Source: GCA-016699975 sp964420045
Lineage (GTDB): Bacteria > Patescibacteriota > Minisyncoccia > Moranbacterales > UBA1568
DNA length: 64,000 nt
Direction: 5' to 3'
Assembly: GCA_964420045.1 (NCBI GenBank)
Contig: CAYQPQ010000002.1
Location: forward strand, 5,203-69,202
The notes beneath the pieces are model-generated. The model saw only the letters and a program-made list of their open reading frames with translations, ran no database searches and was not told the origin of the DNA. Below, one piece after another: positions 1 through 7,718 of this stretch (within the stretch, counting starts at the first letter, position 1; every line of letters starts with the position of its first letter). Made by a program: the position numbers and the translations under genes.

Positions 1-849
1 TACCTGCGCGAAGAAAAACTCATTGAACTTATCGGCGAAGAGTTGAAAAGAATTCAGTTTGATGAAGAGATTCTCGATCTTGTGGTGGATGCGTCCAAAG
101 AGAAGTACGCTTCCATGGGAGCAGACACCGCCGAGCAAGAAAAGACACTCCTTGCCGCTCTCAAAGAAAATCAAAGTCGGAAGGATTCGCTTGTGGAAAA
201 GTTTATCGACAATGCACTTCCAAAAGACATCTACGATCGAAAGTTCTCCGAGCTCTCGGAAGAAGAAGCGGGCATCAGGGAACAACTTCAAGATATGCAA
301 ACACAGGACGGGAAGGTTATTGAGAACATTGAGACAGCGGTACAGTTCATCAAGACCGCGCATGACCTCTTCAATCGAGGCGACGAAACCGTCAAAAGAG
401 AGGTCGCCTTTCTCGTATCTTCGAACCTGGGGTTAAAGGACCGAAAGATCGCGTATTTCAACCTCAATGACCCCTTCTCGTGGCTCGTCGAAGACGCGTC
501 GTCCCTTCTTCCTCAAAACACAACCCTCGAACCGGCGTTTGTGCGCTTCCCAAAAGGAAAAGCAGTCTCTCATGAGACTGCTCGTTCTGTTCTGCGGAGA
601 GGCAGGGATTCGAACCCTGGAAGGGGTTTCCCCCTTAACACATTAGCAGTGTGCTGCTTTCAGCCGCTCAGCCACCTCTCCAAGTTCTCACAAATTTTCA
701 ATGAGCTACGCGCCAAGCAGACTGTAACTCCCCCAAAACAGCTTCATTGCTCGAAGTACCGAGGGACACGCATAGAAAGAGTGTATCACTGCCAAACACC
801 CTCTGGCAAGACAAGAAACACGCGACCAGTTCGAGCAAATAGACTTTGA
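1..849 (+). CDS. Site-specific recombinase, C-terminal part (5' end outside window)
   Basis: The reading frame is open from base 1, so the catalytic domain lies upstream of the window. The visible part is a charged, helical coiled-coil-like region followed by a tail. Segments such as NALPKDIYDRKFSEL resemble the C-terminal coiled coil of large serine recombinases, which cut and rejoin DNA at att sites; this is family resemblance, as no catalytic residue is visible. From about base 595 the frame runs antisense through the tRNA-Ser gene and ends at TGA 847-849, so the last ~85 residues are probably acquired by read-through. A recombinase ending at the 3' side of a tRNA suggests the edge of an integrated element extending left of the window. 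Confidence 0.6.
   Translation, partial: YLREEKLIELIGEELKRIQFDEEILDLVVDASKEKYASMGADTAEQEKTLLAALKENQSRKDSLVEKFIDNALPKDIYDRKFSELSEEEAGIREQLQDMQTQDGKVIENIETAVQFIKTAHDLFNRGDETVKREVAFLVSSNLGLKDRKIAYFNLNDPFSWLVEDASSLLPQNTTLEPAFVRFPKGKAVSHETARSVLRRGRDSNPGRGFPLNTLAVCCFQPLSHLSKFSQIFNELRAKQTVTPPKQLHCSKYRGTRIERVYHCQTPSGKTRNTRPVRANRL
595..681 (-). tRNA. tRNA-Ser(GCU)
   Basis: An 87-nt class II tRNA can be folded on the minus strand. The acceptor strands are GGAGAGG (675-681) and CCTCTCC (596-602), with a long variable arm and a T arm containing GGTTCGAATCC. The anticodon loop CTGCTAA gives anticodon GCU for AGC/AGU. The discriminator base is G and no CCA is encoded. Its 3' end faces the recombinase gene, the usual orientation for a tRNA used as an attachment site. 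Confidence 0.95.
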
Positions 850-869
850 GGTAACAGTGGTGCGGAGGC

Positions 870-898
870 TTGCACAAAGGTGAGAAGTATGCTACACT
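870..898 (+). promoter_or_regulatory. Promoter of the RRM protein gene
   Basis: TTGCAC (870-875) and TACACT (893-898) are separated by exactly 17 bp. Transcription would start about 905, giving a leader of roughly 250 nt before the ATG at 1155. Call rests on consensus match only. Confidence 0.6.
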
Positions 899-1154
899 CG
901 CGCTAGTAGTAAGTTTTCTCTCAATGAGTTTCTGGCGGAATCCAGCACCTTTTTTGGCAAGAGTCCCCGTATCATGAGCGTGAAAGCGAAGCGGCTTCGC
1001 CTTTACACATACGATGATATCAAGGACTTTATCTGAAAAAGGTGCTGGACATTCTAAGGGCGAGATATTCGAGCTTTTAGGGAAAGCGGGAGCAGGTAGA
1101 GGAGAAAGAAGGTCGGCTTACTCGCGTTACTCTTACCTTAGAATCAGAATTTCT
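899..1154 (+). other. Long structured 5' leader of the RRM gene
   Basis: About 250 nt between the candidate promoter and the start codon contain no convincing gene. At 970-1019 an imperfect hairpin forms: outer arms TATCAT/ATGATA and inner arms GTGAAAGCGAAG against CTTCGCCTTTACAC. Long folded leaders are common for cold-shock and RNA-binding protein genes; whether this one regulates is inference. Confidence 0.4.
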
Positions 1155-1466
1155 ATGGCACAGAAGCTCTACGTCGGTAACCTCTCATACGGCACCACGG
1201 ACGACAGCCTCCGAGAAGCATTCTCAGAAGCGGGATCCGTTACGTCGGCGAGCGTTATTACCGATCGTGCCACCGGTCGTTCGAAAGGCTTCGGCTTTGT
1301 CGAAATGGCTAGTGATGCGGATGCCGAAAAGGCTATCTCCATGTGGAACGGAAAGGATCTCGATGGTCGCACCCTCGTAGTAAACGAGGCTCGCCCATTC
1401 GAACCCCGCCCGCGCCAAGGTGGAAACGATGGCGGTTACGGCGGTGGCAACAAGCGGGACTGGTAA
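1155..1466 (+). CDS. RRM-domain RNA-binding protein
   Basis: A 103-residue single-RRM protein of the bacterial glycine-rich RNA-binding type. RNP2 (LYVGNL, residues 4-9) and RNP1 (KGFGFVEM, about 44-51) are both intact, and the tail is Gly/Arg-rich (GGYGGGNKRDW). Such proteins bind single-stranded RNA in the cytoplasm and often act as cold-shock chaperones. The frame is open upstream to 1014, but MAQKLYVGNL at 1155 is the typical family start. The gene stands alone, with its own promoter and terminator. Confidence 0.92.
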   Translation: MAQKLYVGNLSYGTTDDSLREAFSEAGSVTSASVITDRATGRSKGFGFVEMASDADAEKAISMWNGKDLDGRTLVVNEARPFEPRPRQGGNDGGYGGGNKRDW

Positions 1467-1497
1467 TTCTCTCCTGCTTCGAGTTCTCCAAAGAAAA

Positions 1498-1524
1498 ACT
1501 CTCCGAGCAATCGGGGAGTTTTTT
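1498..1524 (+). terminator. Rho-independent terminator after the RRM gene
   Basis: ACTCTCCGA, a GCAA loop and TCGGGGAGT form a 9-bp stem with one mismatch, followed by a run of six T. It lies 32 bp after the RRM stop codon. Confidence 0.85.
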
Positions 1525-1557
1525 ATTCCTTCCTCATTATAAACAATACAGCAACGT

Positions 1558-2736
1558 TTAATGCACCGTGACGGGCGTGCCGATGTCTGCCCAATTATAG
1601 ACGCGCTCGGCAGGACCGACACCGAGGCGGACACAGCCGTGCGAGACCGGCGTGCCAAGATGATTTGCACCTTCCTTGTAGCCGCCCGGCCACTCAGGCA
1701 GTTCGTGAATGCCATATTTCCCGCTTGCCACAAGTGCCATCCAATACGGCATATAGAGCCCATAAGCCTTGGACCACGGGCGCGGCGCCTTATTGTGAAT
1801 CGTATAGTTCCCCTTCGGCGTATCCATTCCCCGCTTGCCCGACGAAACCATATAGGCATCAACAGCCTTCCCATCTTCAAAAGTTGTCATGACCTGCGTC
1901 TCCACATTGATATCGATATATTTTCCCGTGGCGACAACCGGCACCGTATAGCGCTTCGCATTGAGAAGTCGCGTCGGAAAATCCGCAGCCATAACCGTCG
2001 GCGCAGGCGGCAATGTCTCAAAACTTCCTTCATATGCCGTTTCAAAAGATGCGTCCGATGATTCCCGATGGCGCACTCGAACCGTCAATGAATACTTCAC
2101 GCCCGATTGAGTGTCCCGCGGGAGAATGCGAAACTCCTGCTTATCAGAATCAATGCCATACACCACTGCCTTTTCTCCATTGAACGAGAAATCAAGAAAA
2201 GAATCTTCCGCCGATCGATCAAGATGTACCACGACCGGATCCTCTGCTCCGAGTAGCACATCTCTCGCTCCGTCACTCGGCGAGACCGATTCCACTTTTG
2301 GCGGCGCCCAGGTTTCGAAAAACAGCTTCGTTTCCGGGATCGACCCCAGCCACACGGTTTTCCCTGCCGGCAAAAGAAGTGAATACCGAGTCCCGGACAA
2401 CCAATGCCCAACCGGCTTTACGAGAAGCTTCCGATCATCGTTCGTCCATTCAAAAATGACCGGCGTATCCGGCACAAGCCGGACAGCGTCAGCGAATCCA
2501 TCCACATCAACCGAAGACGGAAAAGTCACCCCGAGCACACTCTCCGGCTTTACGCCCGCCACCGACACATCAAGCATCGGTCGCGCTTCAAGAATGCGTG
2601 CATACGCTCGAAATCCATACACTCCCGCCGACGAAAGAAAGAGACCGATGACAAAAAGAGGCAATATGCCCCATGACGTCTTTCGCTTTCGCTGACCGCG
2701 CAACTGATTTTCTCCCGATGAAAAATTGAAATGCAT
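1558..2736 (-). CDS. L,D-transpeptidase (YkuD) with Ig-like domain
   Basis: A 392-residue membrane-anchored cell-wall enzyme. A basic N-terminus and one membrane segment (about 23-45) precede Ig-like (Big_5-type) modules with PPKVESVSPSDGARDV-type strands, then a C-terminal YkuD domain (about 265-392). The signature HLGTPVSHGCVRL holds the catalytic Cys and the conserved His of the family, which forms 3-3 crosslinks in peptidoglycan or anchors proteins to it. The product should face outward. It ends 30 bp from the convergent RRM terminator. Confidence 0.93.
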   Translation of the reverse strand: MHFNFSSGENQLRGQRKRKTSWGILPLFVIGLFLSSAGVYGFRAYARILEARPMLDVSVAGVKPESVLGVTFPSSVDVDGFADAVRLVPDTPVIFEWTNDDRKLLVKPVGHWLSGTRYSLLLPAGKTVWLGSIPETKLFFETWAPPKVESVSPSDGARDVLLGAEDPVVVHLDRSAEDSFLDFSFNGEKAVVYGIDSDKQEFRILPRDTQSGVKYSLTVRVRHRESSDASFETAYEGSFETLPPAPTVMAADFPTRLLNAKRYTVPVVATGKYIDINVETQVMTTFEDGKAVDAYMVSSGKRGMDTPKGNYTIHNKAPRPWSKAYGLYMPYWMALVASGKYGIHELPEWPGGYKEGANHLGTPVSHGCVRLGVGPAERVYNWADIGTPVTVH

Positions 2737-2794
2737 AAAAGCTCAGAGATTCATTGCAGTGAAAGAAAACATGCCTAACTTCCATCCCGCGCAA

Positions 2795-2828
2795 GAGGCC
2801 ATTCCGAACTTTCGAGCGGAATGGCCTC
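2795..2828. terminator. 12-bp perfect hairpin between DUF378 and transpeptidase genes
   Basis: GAGGCCATTCCG and CGGAATGGCCTC form a perfect 12-bp stem with a 10-nt loop just downstream of the DUF378 stop codon (minus strand). No T run follows, so it is either a weak terminator or an RNA-stabilising hairpin. Confidence 0.5.
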
Positions 2829-2845
2829 CGAAAAAATACGAAGCC

Positions 2846-3083
2846 CTATTGCGGCATTGATGACGAACCCATACCGGTTCCGCATGCCCGACAGTTCTTC
2901 TTATGCGTCGCCACTTCATAGAGCGCCGCCGCACCCACGAGTACATAAATAAGACGCGATACAGGAGCATCCATTCCGCCAAACAAAAAATCGCCGATAT
3001 CCGAACCGAACACCCCGACGAGCAACCAATTAATTCCCCCCAACGATGAGGAGAATGAAGGCTGCCATATGCATCATCTTCAT
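2846..3083 (-). pseudogene. DUF378 membrane protein gene with a 1-base frameshift
   Basis: The main frame (2846-3043) encodes GGINWLLVGVFG, then a second membrane segment SRLIYVLVGAAALYEV and a Cys-containing tail, as in the small DUF378 (YuzA-like) family. The missing start lies one frame over: ATG at 3083 reads MKMMHMAAFILLIVGG and would join perfectly if the run of six C at 3036-3041 had five. Without correction the gene could only start at a TTG with no ribosome site and would lack half of the first membrane helix. The cause may be a real homopolymer frameshift, slippage or an assembly error. Function of the family is unknown. Confidence 0.7.
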
Positions 3084-3196
3084 ACGCGTGCGCGTAAATA
3101 ATTATGCTTTCGCTCTCTGCAAAAATTATACCACGAAAATGAAGACGTCGGGAGATGTGTCAATATGAAGAGATTCCAACTGCCAACATGAAGCAA

Positions 3197-4054
3197 CTAC
3201 TGTCTCGCTTGATGAATAACTCTTTGAGGAAATGGAATCTCAATACCCTCTTTGTCAAAAGCGATCTTGAGGCGCTTTCGAAGCTCGCCTGTCACATCCC
3301 ACTGCTTAATCGGCTGCGTATCGCCGAGAATTTTTATGACAACCGCCGAATCACCAAAGTCATCGACGCGAAGAAATTGCGGCGGCGCAATAATCATATC
3401 CTTCCAATCCGGATCCTCGGCAAGTTCCTTGCCAACACGGTTCACCACCGAAATCACCCGCTCCAAATCAGCAGAATAGGCAATGCCAATATTGAGATTG
3501 ACCCGGGAAAAATTCTTGGACAAGTTGGAAACCTGTTTCACTTCTCCGTGCGGCACGTGATGCACAACGCCATCAAGGTCGCGAAGCGTCGTCATACGCA
3601 AACTGATATCCTCAACCAAGCCACAGGTGGTATCGAAACACACCACATCGCCGATGCGATACTGATTCTCCATAATAATGAAAAGTCCGCTGATGAGATC
3701 GCGAATAAGATATTGCCCGCCGAAGCCAAAAGCGATGCCTGCCACTCCCGCCGCCGCCAGGAGCGGCCCCACCGCAAAGCCGAGTTCGGACAAGAGCATA
3801 AGCCCGACAAGCACCCACAACAATATATTGACCGATGTTACAAAGATACGAATAAGCGTATCCTCGCGCTTTCGCTCCGCTTCCTTGCTCAAGAATCGAC
3901 TCGGCACCACCAGCCGACGCACCGACTTCTCGATAAACACCCCAACAAACCGCTGAATCAAAAGCGCCGCAAACGCAATCGCAATCACTTTCACCCCATG
4001 ATCCAAAAACCACGGCGCCAAACTCTGCACACTCGTTTGAATAAGATTCTGCAT
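3197..4054 (-). CDS. mscS: Small-conductance mechanosensitive channel (MscS family)
   Basis: A 285-residue protein with the MscS layout: N-terminal membrane segments (about 19-40 and 70-95), the Gly/Ala-rich pore helix ending in IAFGFGGQYLIRDLISG, the beta domain with IGDVV and a basic VPHGEV segment, and the mixed alpha/beta cytoplasmic domain. It releases solutes under hypo-osmotic shock from the cytoplasmic membrane. Length and motif order match the family. It may be cotranscribed with the tRNA-Ser gene just upstream on the same strand. Confidence 0.93.
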   Translation of the reverse strand: MQNLIQTSVQSLAPWFLDHGVKVIAIAFAALLIQRFVGVFIEKSVRRLVVPSRFLSKEAERKREDTLIRIFVTSVNILLWVLVGLMLLSELGFAVGPLLAAAGVAGIAFGFGGQYLIRDLISGLFIIMENQYRIGDVVCFDTTCGLVEDISLRMTTLRDLDGVVHHVPHGEVKQVSNLSKNFSRVNLNIGIAYSADLERVISVVNRVGKELAEDPDWKDMIIAPPQFLRVDDFGDSAVVIKILGDTQPIKQWDVTGELRKRLKIAFDKEGIEIPFPQRVIHQARQ

Positions 4055-4088
4055 AAAAAATTCTGTTAAACACTCGCGATCAAAAGAG

Positions 4089-4175
4089 CGGTGGGGGTGA
4101 GATTCGAACTCACGGTACCGTTTCCGGTACGGCAGTTTTCAAGACTGCTACCTTAAACCGCTCGGTCACCCCACC
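4089..4175 (-). tRNA. tRNA-Ser(UGA)
   Basis: An 87-nt class II tRNA. Acceptor strands are GGTGGGG (4169-4175) and CCCCACC (4090-4096), with D arm GACCGAGCGG, anticodon loop CTTGAAA (anticodon UGA), a long variable arm and T arm GAGTTCGAATCTC. Discriminator is G and CCA is not encoded. Confidence 0.95.
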
Positions 4176-4255
4176 AGAAAGAGCCCGCAGCGCCAAAAGC
4201 AAGTCACACACTTGCTTCTTTCCAGACTATCAAGAAAGAAACGGCTTGTAAAACA

Positions 4256-4264
4256 TGCTATACT
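4256..4264 (+). promoter_or_regulatory. Extended -10 promoter
   Basis: TGCTATACT is an extended -10 box (TGn plus TATACT) 30 bp before the ATG at 4295. No good -35 is visible at the right distance. Confidence 0.45.
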
Positions 4265-4294
4265 ACATACGTTGAAAAGAATTTTCAGAAGCAT

Positions 4295-4762
4295 ATGGGA
4301 AGCAATGCCCCGCAAATCACCTGGTCGGCACCGGAATTCGACGCGTCGCCTGTCCACTCGCGCGTGCTGCTCGCGCTTCTTGGCGTGTTTCTCGCCATCA
4401 TTGTCTATGCGCTCATCGAGAACAGCTCCATCATGGCCATCACCTTTGTGCTTTTGGGAACGGTCACACTCCTTCACAGCCGCAAGCCTCCAAAAACACT
4501 CGACTGCGCCATCACATCCGAGGGCGTGATCGTCGAAAAAGAAGCCTATATGTTCGACAATATAGCCTCGTTTTGGATCATCTACGAAGAAGACGAGCGC
4601 AGCCTTTTCTTGAAAACGCACGGATCACTCATTGCTTCCGTCCGTGTACCCCTCGGATCCATGAACCCAACCACTGTCCGAGACGCCCTTCTCCCCTCTG
4701 TAAGAGAAATAAAATACGAGCCGACGATTGTTGACACACTCTCTCGTTTCCTGCATATTTAA
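4295..4762 (+). CDS. Membrane protein of unknown function
   Basis: A 155-residue protein not assigned to a named family. Residues about 22-62 form two closely spaced hydrophobic segments (LLALLGVFLAIIVYAL and IMAITFVLLGTVTLLH). The remaining ~95 residues are a soluble alpha/beta region with alternating strands (GVIVEKEAYMFDNIASFWII), like the PH-like cytoplasmic domains attached to two-helix membrane proteins in Patescibacteria. It stands alone between two RNA genes with its own promoter. Confidence 0.75.
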   Translation: MGSNAPQITWSAPEFDASPVHSRVLLALLGVFLAIIVYALIENSSIMAITFVLLGTVTLLHSRKPPKTLDCAITSEGVIVEKEAYMFDNIASFWIIYEEDERSLFLKTHGSLIASVRVPLGSMNPTTVRDALLPSVREIKYEPTIVDTLSRFLHI

Positions 4763-4772
4763 ACGAGGTTGC

Positions 4773-4873
4773 GCGCTCGTAGCTCAGTGGATACCTGCCT
4801 GCCGGTAGGCGGGGAGCGCCTGGTTGGTATCCAGAAGGTTGTTGCTTTATACACAATCGTAATTCATGTTTTT
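4773..4873 (+). repeat. Degenerate tRNA-Arg-like repeat, copy 1 (101 bp)
   Basis: The unit starts with the exact 5' 21 nt of the downstream tRNA-Arg (GCGCTCGTAGCTCAGTGGATA), then carries CCTGCCTGCCGGTAGGCGGG inside the D arm, a modified anticodon arm (CTGGTTGGTATCCAG), and a 3' part that no longer forms T or acceptor stems. It is almost identical to the next 101 bp. Not a functional tRNA as it stands. Confidence 0.85.
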
Positions 4874-4974
4874 GCGCTCGTAGCTCAGTGGATACCTGCC
4901 TGCCGGTAGGCGGGGAGCGTCTGGTTGGTATCCAGAAGGTTGCTGTTTTATACACAATCGTAATTCATGTTTTT
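4874..4974 (+). repeat. Degenerate tRNA-Arg-like repeat, copy 2 (101 bp)
   Basis: Second tandem copy of the unit described at 4773, differing at only a few positions (AGCGT for AGCGC, TTGCTGTTT for TTGTTGCTT). It ends in ATTCATGTTTTT and abuts the first base of the intact tRNA-Arg. Confidence 0.85.
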
Positions 4975-5047
4975 GCGCTCGTAGCTCAGTGGATAGAGCG
5001 TCTGGTTGCGGTCCAGAAGGTCGCAGGTTCGATTCCTGCCGAGCGCA
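4975..5047 (+). tRNA. tRNA-Arg(GCG)
   Basis: A 73-nt tRNA with acceptor strands GCGCTCG and CGAGCGC, D arm GCTCAGTGGATAGAGC (with the A20-like base used for Arg identity), anticodon loop TTGCGGT (anticodon GCG, codon CGC) and T arm GCAGGTTCGATTCCTGC. Discriminator A, no encoded CCA. GCG is less common than ACG for this codon box. Confidence 0.92.
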
Positions 5048-5091
5048 CACTGACACAAAGTACAAGGATTTACACCTCTCCAAGAAAGATA

Positions 5092-5116
5092 AAAGACAGG
5101 CTCTTCGCCTGTCTTT
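5092..5116. terminator. Bidirectional terminator between tRNA-Arg and the dockerin gene
   Basis: AAAGACAGGC and GCCTGTCTTT form a 10-bp stem around a short loop. On the minus strand a T-rich stretch follows, so it can end both the rightward tRNA transcript and the leftward dockerin operon. Confidence 0.75.
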
Positions 5117-5174
5117 ACTATATTCATCGACAAAAACACGTGAAAGCTTCGCCATGCAGACGTCAAGACACTTC

Positions 5175-5738
5175 CTACGCGCCACTCCAAAAGCTCATCA
5201 TGATGCCGAGATCGCGAGTGTTCACCACATTGTCCGTATTCACATCCGCCGAAAGTCCCGATCCTGTCTGAAGCCACTGCGCAACCAGTGCGGTAAAGTC
5301 AGCGAGTGAATATGTTTTTGTCTGTGTATTCGTCTCAACACTCGTCGACTTCGCCGACTCGCCAAACCCGCTATATGCCGAGACCGCATACACATAGGTT
5401 CCCGATGAAAGCCCGGTGTCGGAATAGGTTGTTGTTGTCGCATTGGTTGTTCCAATTTGCACAGTCGGAGTACAGCCAGCACCACCGCACCGATATACAT
5501 TATACCCGGCGAGCCACCCGTCCGAAACCGCATCCCACGACAAATTGATCTGTGTTGTCGAGGGAGACGAAGCGACAAGATTTGCCGGCGTCGGCGGCGC
5601 ACCCGCAGGAGGCGGAGGCGGAGGCGGAAGTGCTGCAAATGCCGCCGGCACAAACAGCACCGCAATCGAGAGAAAGCCGAGAATTGCTCCCGTAAGCATC
5701 CGGTTTTCTTTTGCAAAGATGCCTAATTTTTGTTTCAT
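5175..5738 (-). CDS. Secreted FN3 protein with C-terminal dockerin-like module
   Basis: A 187-residue exported protein. A signal-peptide-like N-terminus (hydrophobic about 15-35, then AAFAALP) and a proline linker precede one fibronectin type III domain (about 48-137). The C-terminal ~45 residues resemble a dockerin: a degenerate first helix (SLADFTALVAQWL) and one calcium-type loop DVNTDNVVNTRDL. Dockerins bind cohesins with calcium. The gene follows 54 bp after a cohesin-domain gene on the same strand, so the two products may bind each other outside the cell. Only one of the two usual calcium loops is well formed. Confidence 0.82.
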   Translation of the reverse strand: MKQKLGIFAKENRMLTGAILGFLSIAVLFVPAAFAALPPPPPPPAGAPPTPANLVASSPSTTQINLSWDAVSDGWLAGYNVYRCGGAGCTPTVQIGTTNATTTTYSDTGLSSGTYVYAVSAYSGFGESAKSTSVETNTQTKTYSLADFTALVAQWLQTGSGLSADVNTDNVVNTRDLGIMMSFWSGA

Positions 5739-5792
5739 AGAATTCTACGCTGCATGGATTAAATCACATTCCTCACTTTTCAAAGACTCAAC

Positions 5793-7664
5793 CTATCGAA
5801 CGCGAATGAGAATCGTCTTTGAGGTGCTATTGCCAACATCATCATATACCTTGAGCTGGAACACATGGAGACCCGTCGGCGTATTCGCCGGAATATTGAA
5901 CGATTTGCTCTTCGTAGTCTTCCAATACCCAAGGAACTGATAGCGGTAACGATCTATGTCTTCGTTATCCTGTGCATCCCACCACACTTTTTCGCCACGC
6001 GACTTCGTGAGAAACCGAGGAAGATCGGTGATTTCGGGATCCTTGTCATCCACAAAGACATTGTAGGAAGCGGATTTGTCCACCTCGTTTCCATTTGCAT
6101 CGATATAGCGCACCGCATATCGAGACGTGCCGTTTTCCTTCTCGGTTACCTTGATCGACCAATTTCCATCGCCATCCACCTTCGTACTATCCTTCAACTT
6201 TCCCTCTCGATAAATCTCAACCTTTCCGTTCTTAATGTCCGCATCCGATCCCTTAAACGAAAGCTTCGAATCATCCGTCATGAAATCATCGCGTTTTCCG
6301 AATTTCGTCTTTTCTCCGATAACCTTGATAGGATCTCTCGAGAATTCTCCTTTCCGATCCGAAGCGCCCGCAGCGCACGACCGTTCGGTATCCGGGTTAC
6401 CACCTGCGCATCCGGCAGGGCTTCCTTCGGCATCACGAGTCTGCACCCCGCCAAGACATCTCCCCCATTCGCCATATGTAAAGCTCGAACAGGTTGTGAC
6501 AGGAGGTTCATACGCACAGCTCTGACTCGACGAAGGTGGCGTACCACCGGAGCACCCGGCTGGAACTCCTGTTACTGCTCGCGTCTGCGTATTATCAACC
6601 TGGCAAGCGCCCCAGTCAGATGTATTGAAATTCGTGCAGGTCGTACTTCCACCGGTATAGGTACAGCTCTGTGTCGACGCCGGCGGATTTCCACCAGTAC
6701 ACCCCACAGGAATACCCGTCACCGTCTGCGTCTGCGTGCCATCCGGTTGACATGCGCCCCAGCCAGATTCTGTGAAACTTGTGCACGTCGGCGGCGTGTA
6801 GGCACACGATTGTGTCGTCTCCGGTACAGCGCCACCGGAACACACATCGGGAATCGTCGAGACAACCGTCTGTGTCTGCGTGCCATCCGGTTGACATGCG
6901 CCCCAGCCCGAATAGACATAGCCGGTACACGCCGGCGCACCCACGAGCGCCCGAATACCGGAAACGCTCGACAGCAAATCATTAGCGGATCCTCCCTCTT
7001 CAATAACGTCCGAATCGGTCTCGTTGTCCTGACCGATAAAGGTATATCGAATATTGTTTGTCGTCGAAGAGACCGAGCGAAGCGCTTTAAACGTCAGCGT
7101 TGCCACAAGACCCGAATTGTTTCGAACTCCCGGCGACGGCTTGGCAAGTGTCAAAGAAATCGTACCCCCCGCAGTATCGTTATCCACAATCTGACATGGA
7201 TTCCCTTGATACACACAGCTGTTGTCAACGCCGAATATGGAATTGCTCGTATCCCATCCCGTCAGTTGAAAATCCGCAGGATCATACGTCACCAAAGCAC
7301 GCGTCGCAACAACGTCCATACCGCCCGTATCAACCACCAGATCCACGGAAAACGTATCGTCTTGAGCGACATTAATCGTGGTTCCATCTCCGGTTGCGTC
7401 CGGCGATGTCATCGATAATGTTGCCGTTCCACTTGCTTTGGACAAACTCTCGATTTCCAGCGACACACTCCACACAAACGATACGAACGCGCCGGATATA
7501 AAAGCGAGCATAAAGAGCCCTTGCCAGGTCTTTACGCGCGTTCGCGACACAAACACCCACGACTTCCCCAAAAACGGCAGAGTATCTCCCGCAAGGTTGT
7601 CAATATGCCGATTTATAGTCCCCCCCGTTTGAAGAGGATCTTTCTTTTGTTTTTCTTCCGCCAT
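5793..7664 (-). CDS. Cohesin-domain surface protein with TSP-like repeats
   Basis: A 623-residue protein with a cytoplasmic N-tail, one membrane helix (about 48-68), then a cohesin-like beta-sandwich (about 78-235; FSVDLVVDTGGMDVVATRA and LVATLTFKA strands). Four Cys-rich repeats follow (about 245-430), each with a W-G-x-C core such as SGWGACQPDGTQTQTV and ending in QSC or RSC, like thrombospondin type 1. A C-terminal Ig-like region (about 470-623) has IKNGKVEIYREGKL and DKDPEITDLP strands. It is probably displayed on the cell surface and is the natural partner of the dockerin product downstream. The exact ligand is unknown. Confidence 0.82.
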   Translation of the reverse strand: MAEEKQKKDPLQTGGTINRHIDNLAGDTLPFLGKSWVFVSRTRVKTWQGLFMLAFISGAFVSFVWSVSLEIESLSKASGTATLSMTSPDATGDGTTINVAQDDTFSVDLVVDTGGMDVVATRALVTYDPADFQLTGWDTSNSIFGVDNSCVYQGNPCQIVDNDTAGGTISLTLAKPSPGVRNNSGLVATLTFKALRSVSSTTNNIRYTFIGQDNETDSDVIEEGGSANDLLSSVSGIRALVGAPACTGYVYSGWGACQPDGTQTQTVVSTIPDVCSGGAVPETTQSCAYTPPTCTSFTESGWGACQPDGTQTQTVTGIPVGCTGGNPPASTQSCTYTGGSTTCTNFNTSDWGACQVDNTQTRAVTGVPAGCSGGTPPSSSQSCAYEPPVTTCSSFTYGEWGRCLGGVQTRDAEGSPAGCAGGNPDTERSCAAGASDRKGEFSRDPIKVIGEKTKFGKRDDFMTDDSKLSFKGSDADIKNGKVEIYREGKLKDSTKVDGDGNWSIKVTEKENGTSRYAVRYIDANGNEVDKSASYNVFVDDKDPEITDLPRFLTKSRGEKVWWDAQDNEDIDRYRYQFLGYWKTTKSKSFNIPANTPTGLHVFQLKVYDDVGNSTSKTILIRVR

Positions 7665-7718
7665 AGCGCCACAAAAATAAACTTAAAAGATACGCATTCG
7701 GCTATCTTGAAAATGAAT

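Noticed and set aside
3155..4069. 304-codon rightward open frame
   Set aside because: Antisense to the MscS gene and without any recognisable domain.
4773..4974. Two tRNA-like units that could read as tRNA-Thr(GGU)
   Set aside because: The anticodon loop fits, but the D arm is interrupted and no T arm or 3' acceptor strand can be formed.
5865..7418. 517-codon rightward open frame
   Set aside because: It is antisense to the cohesin protein gene, has no domain I recognise and is rich in Arg/Thr as expected for a shadow frame.
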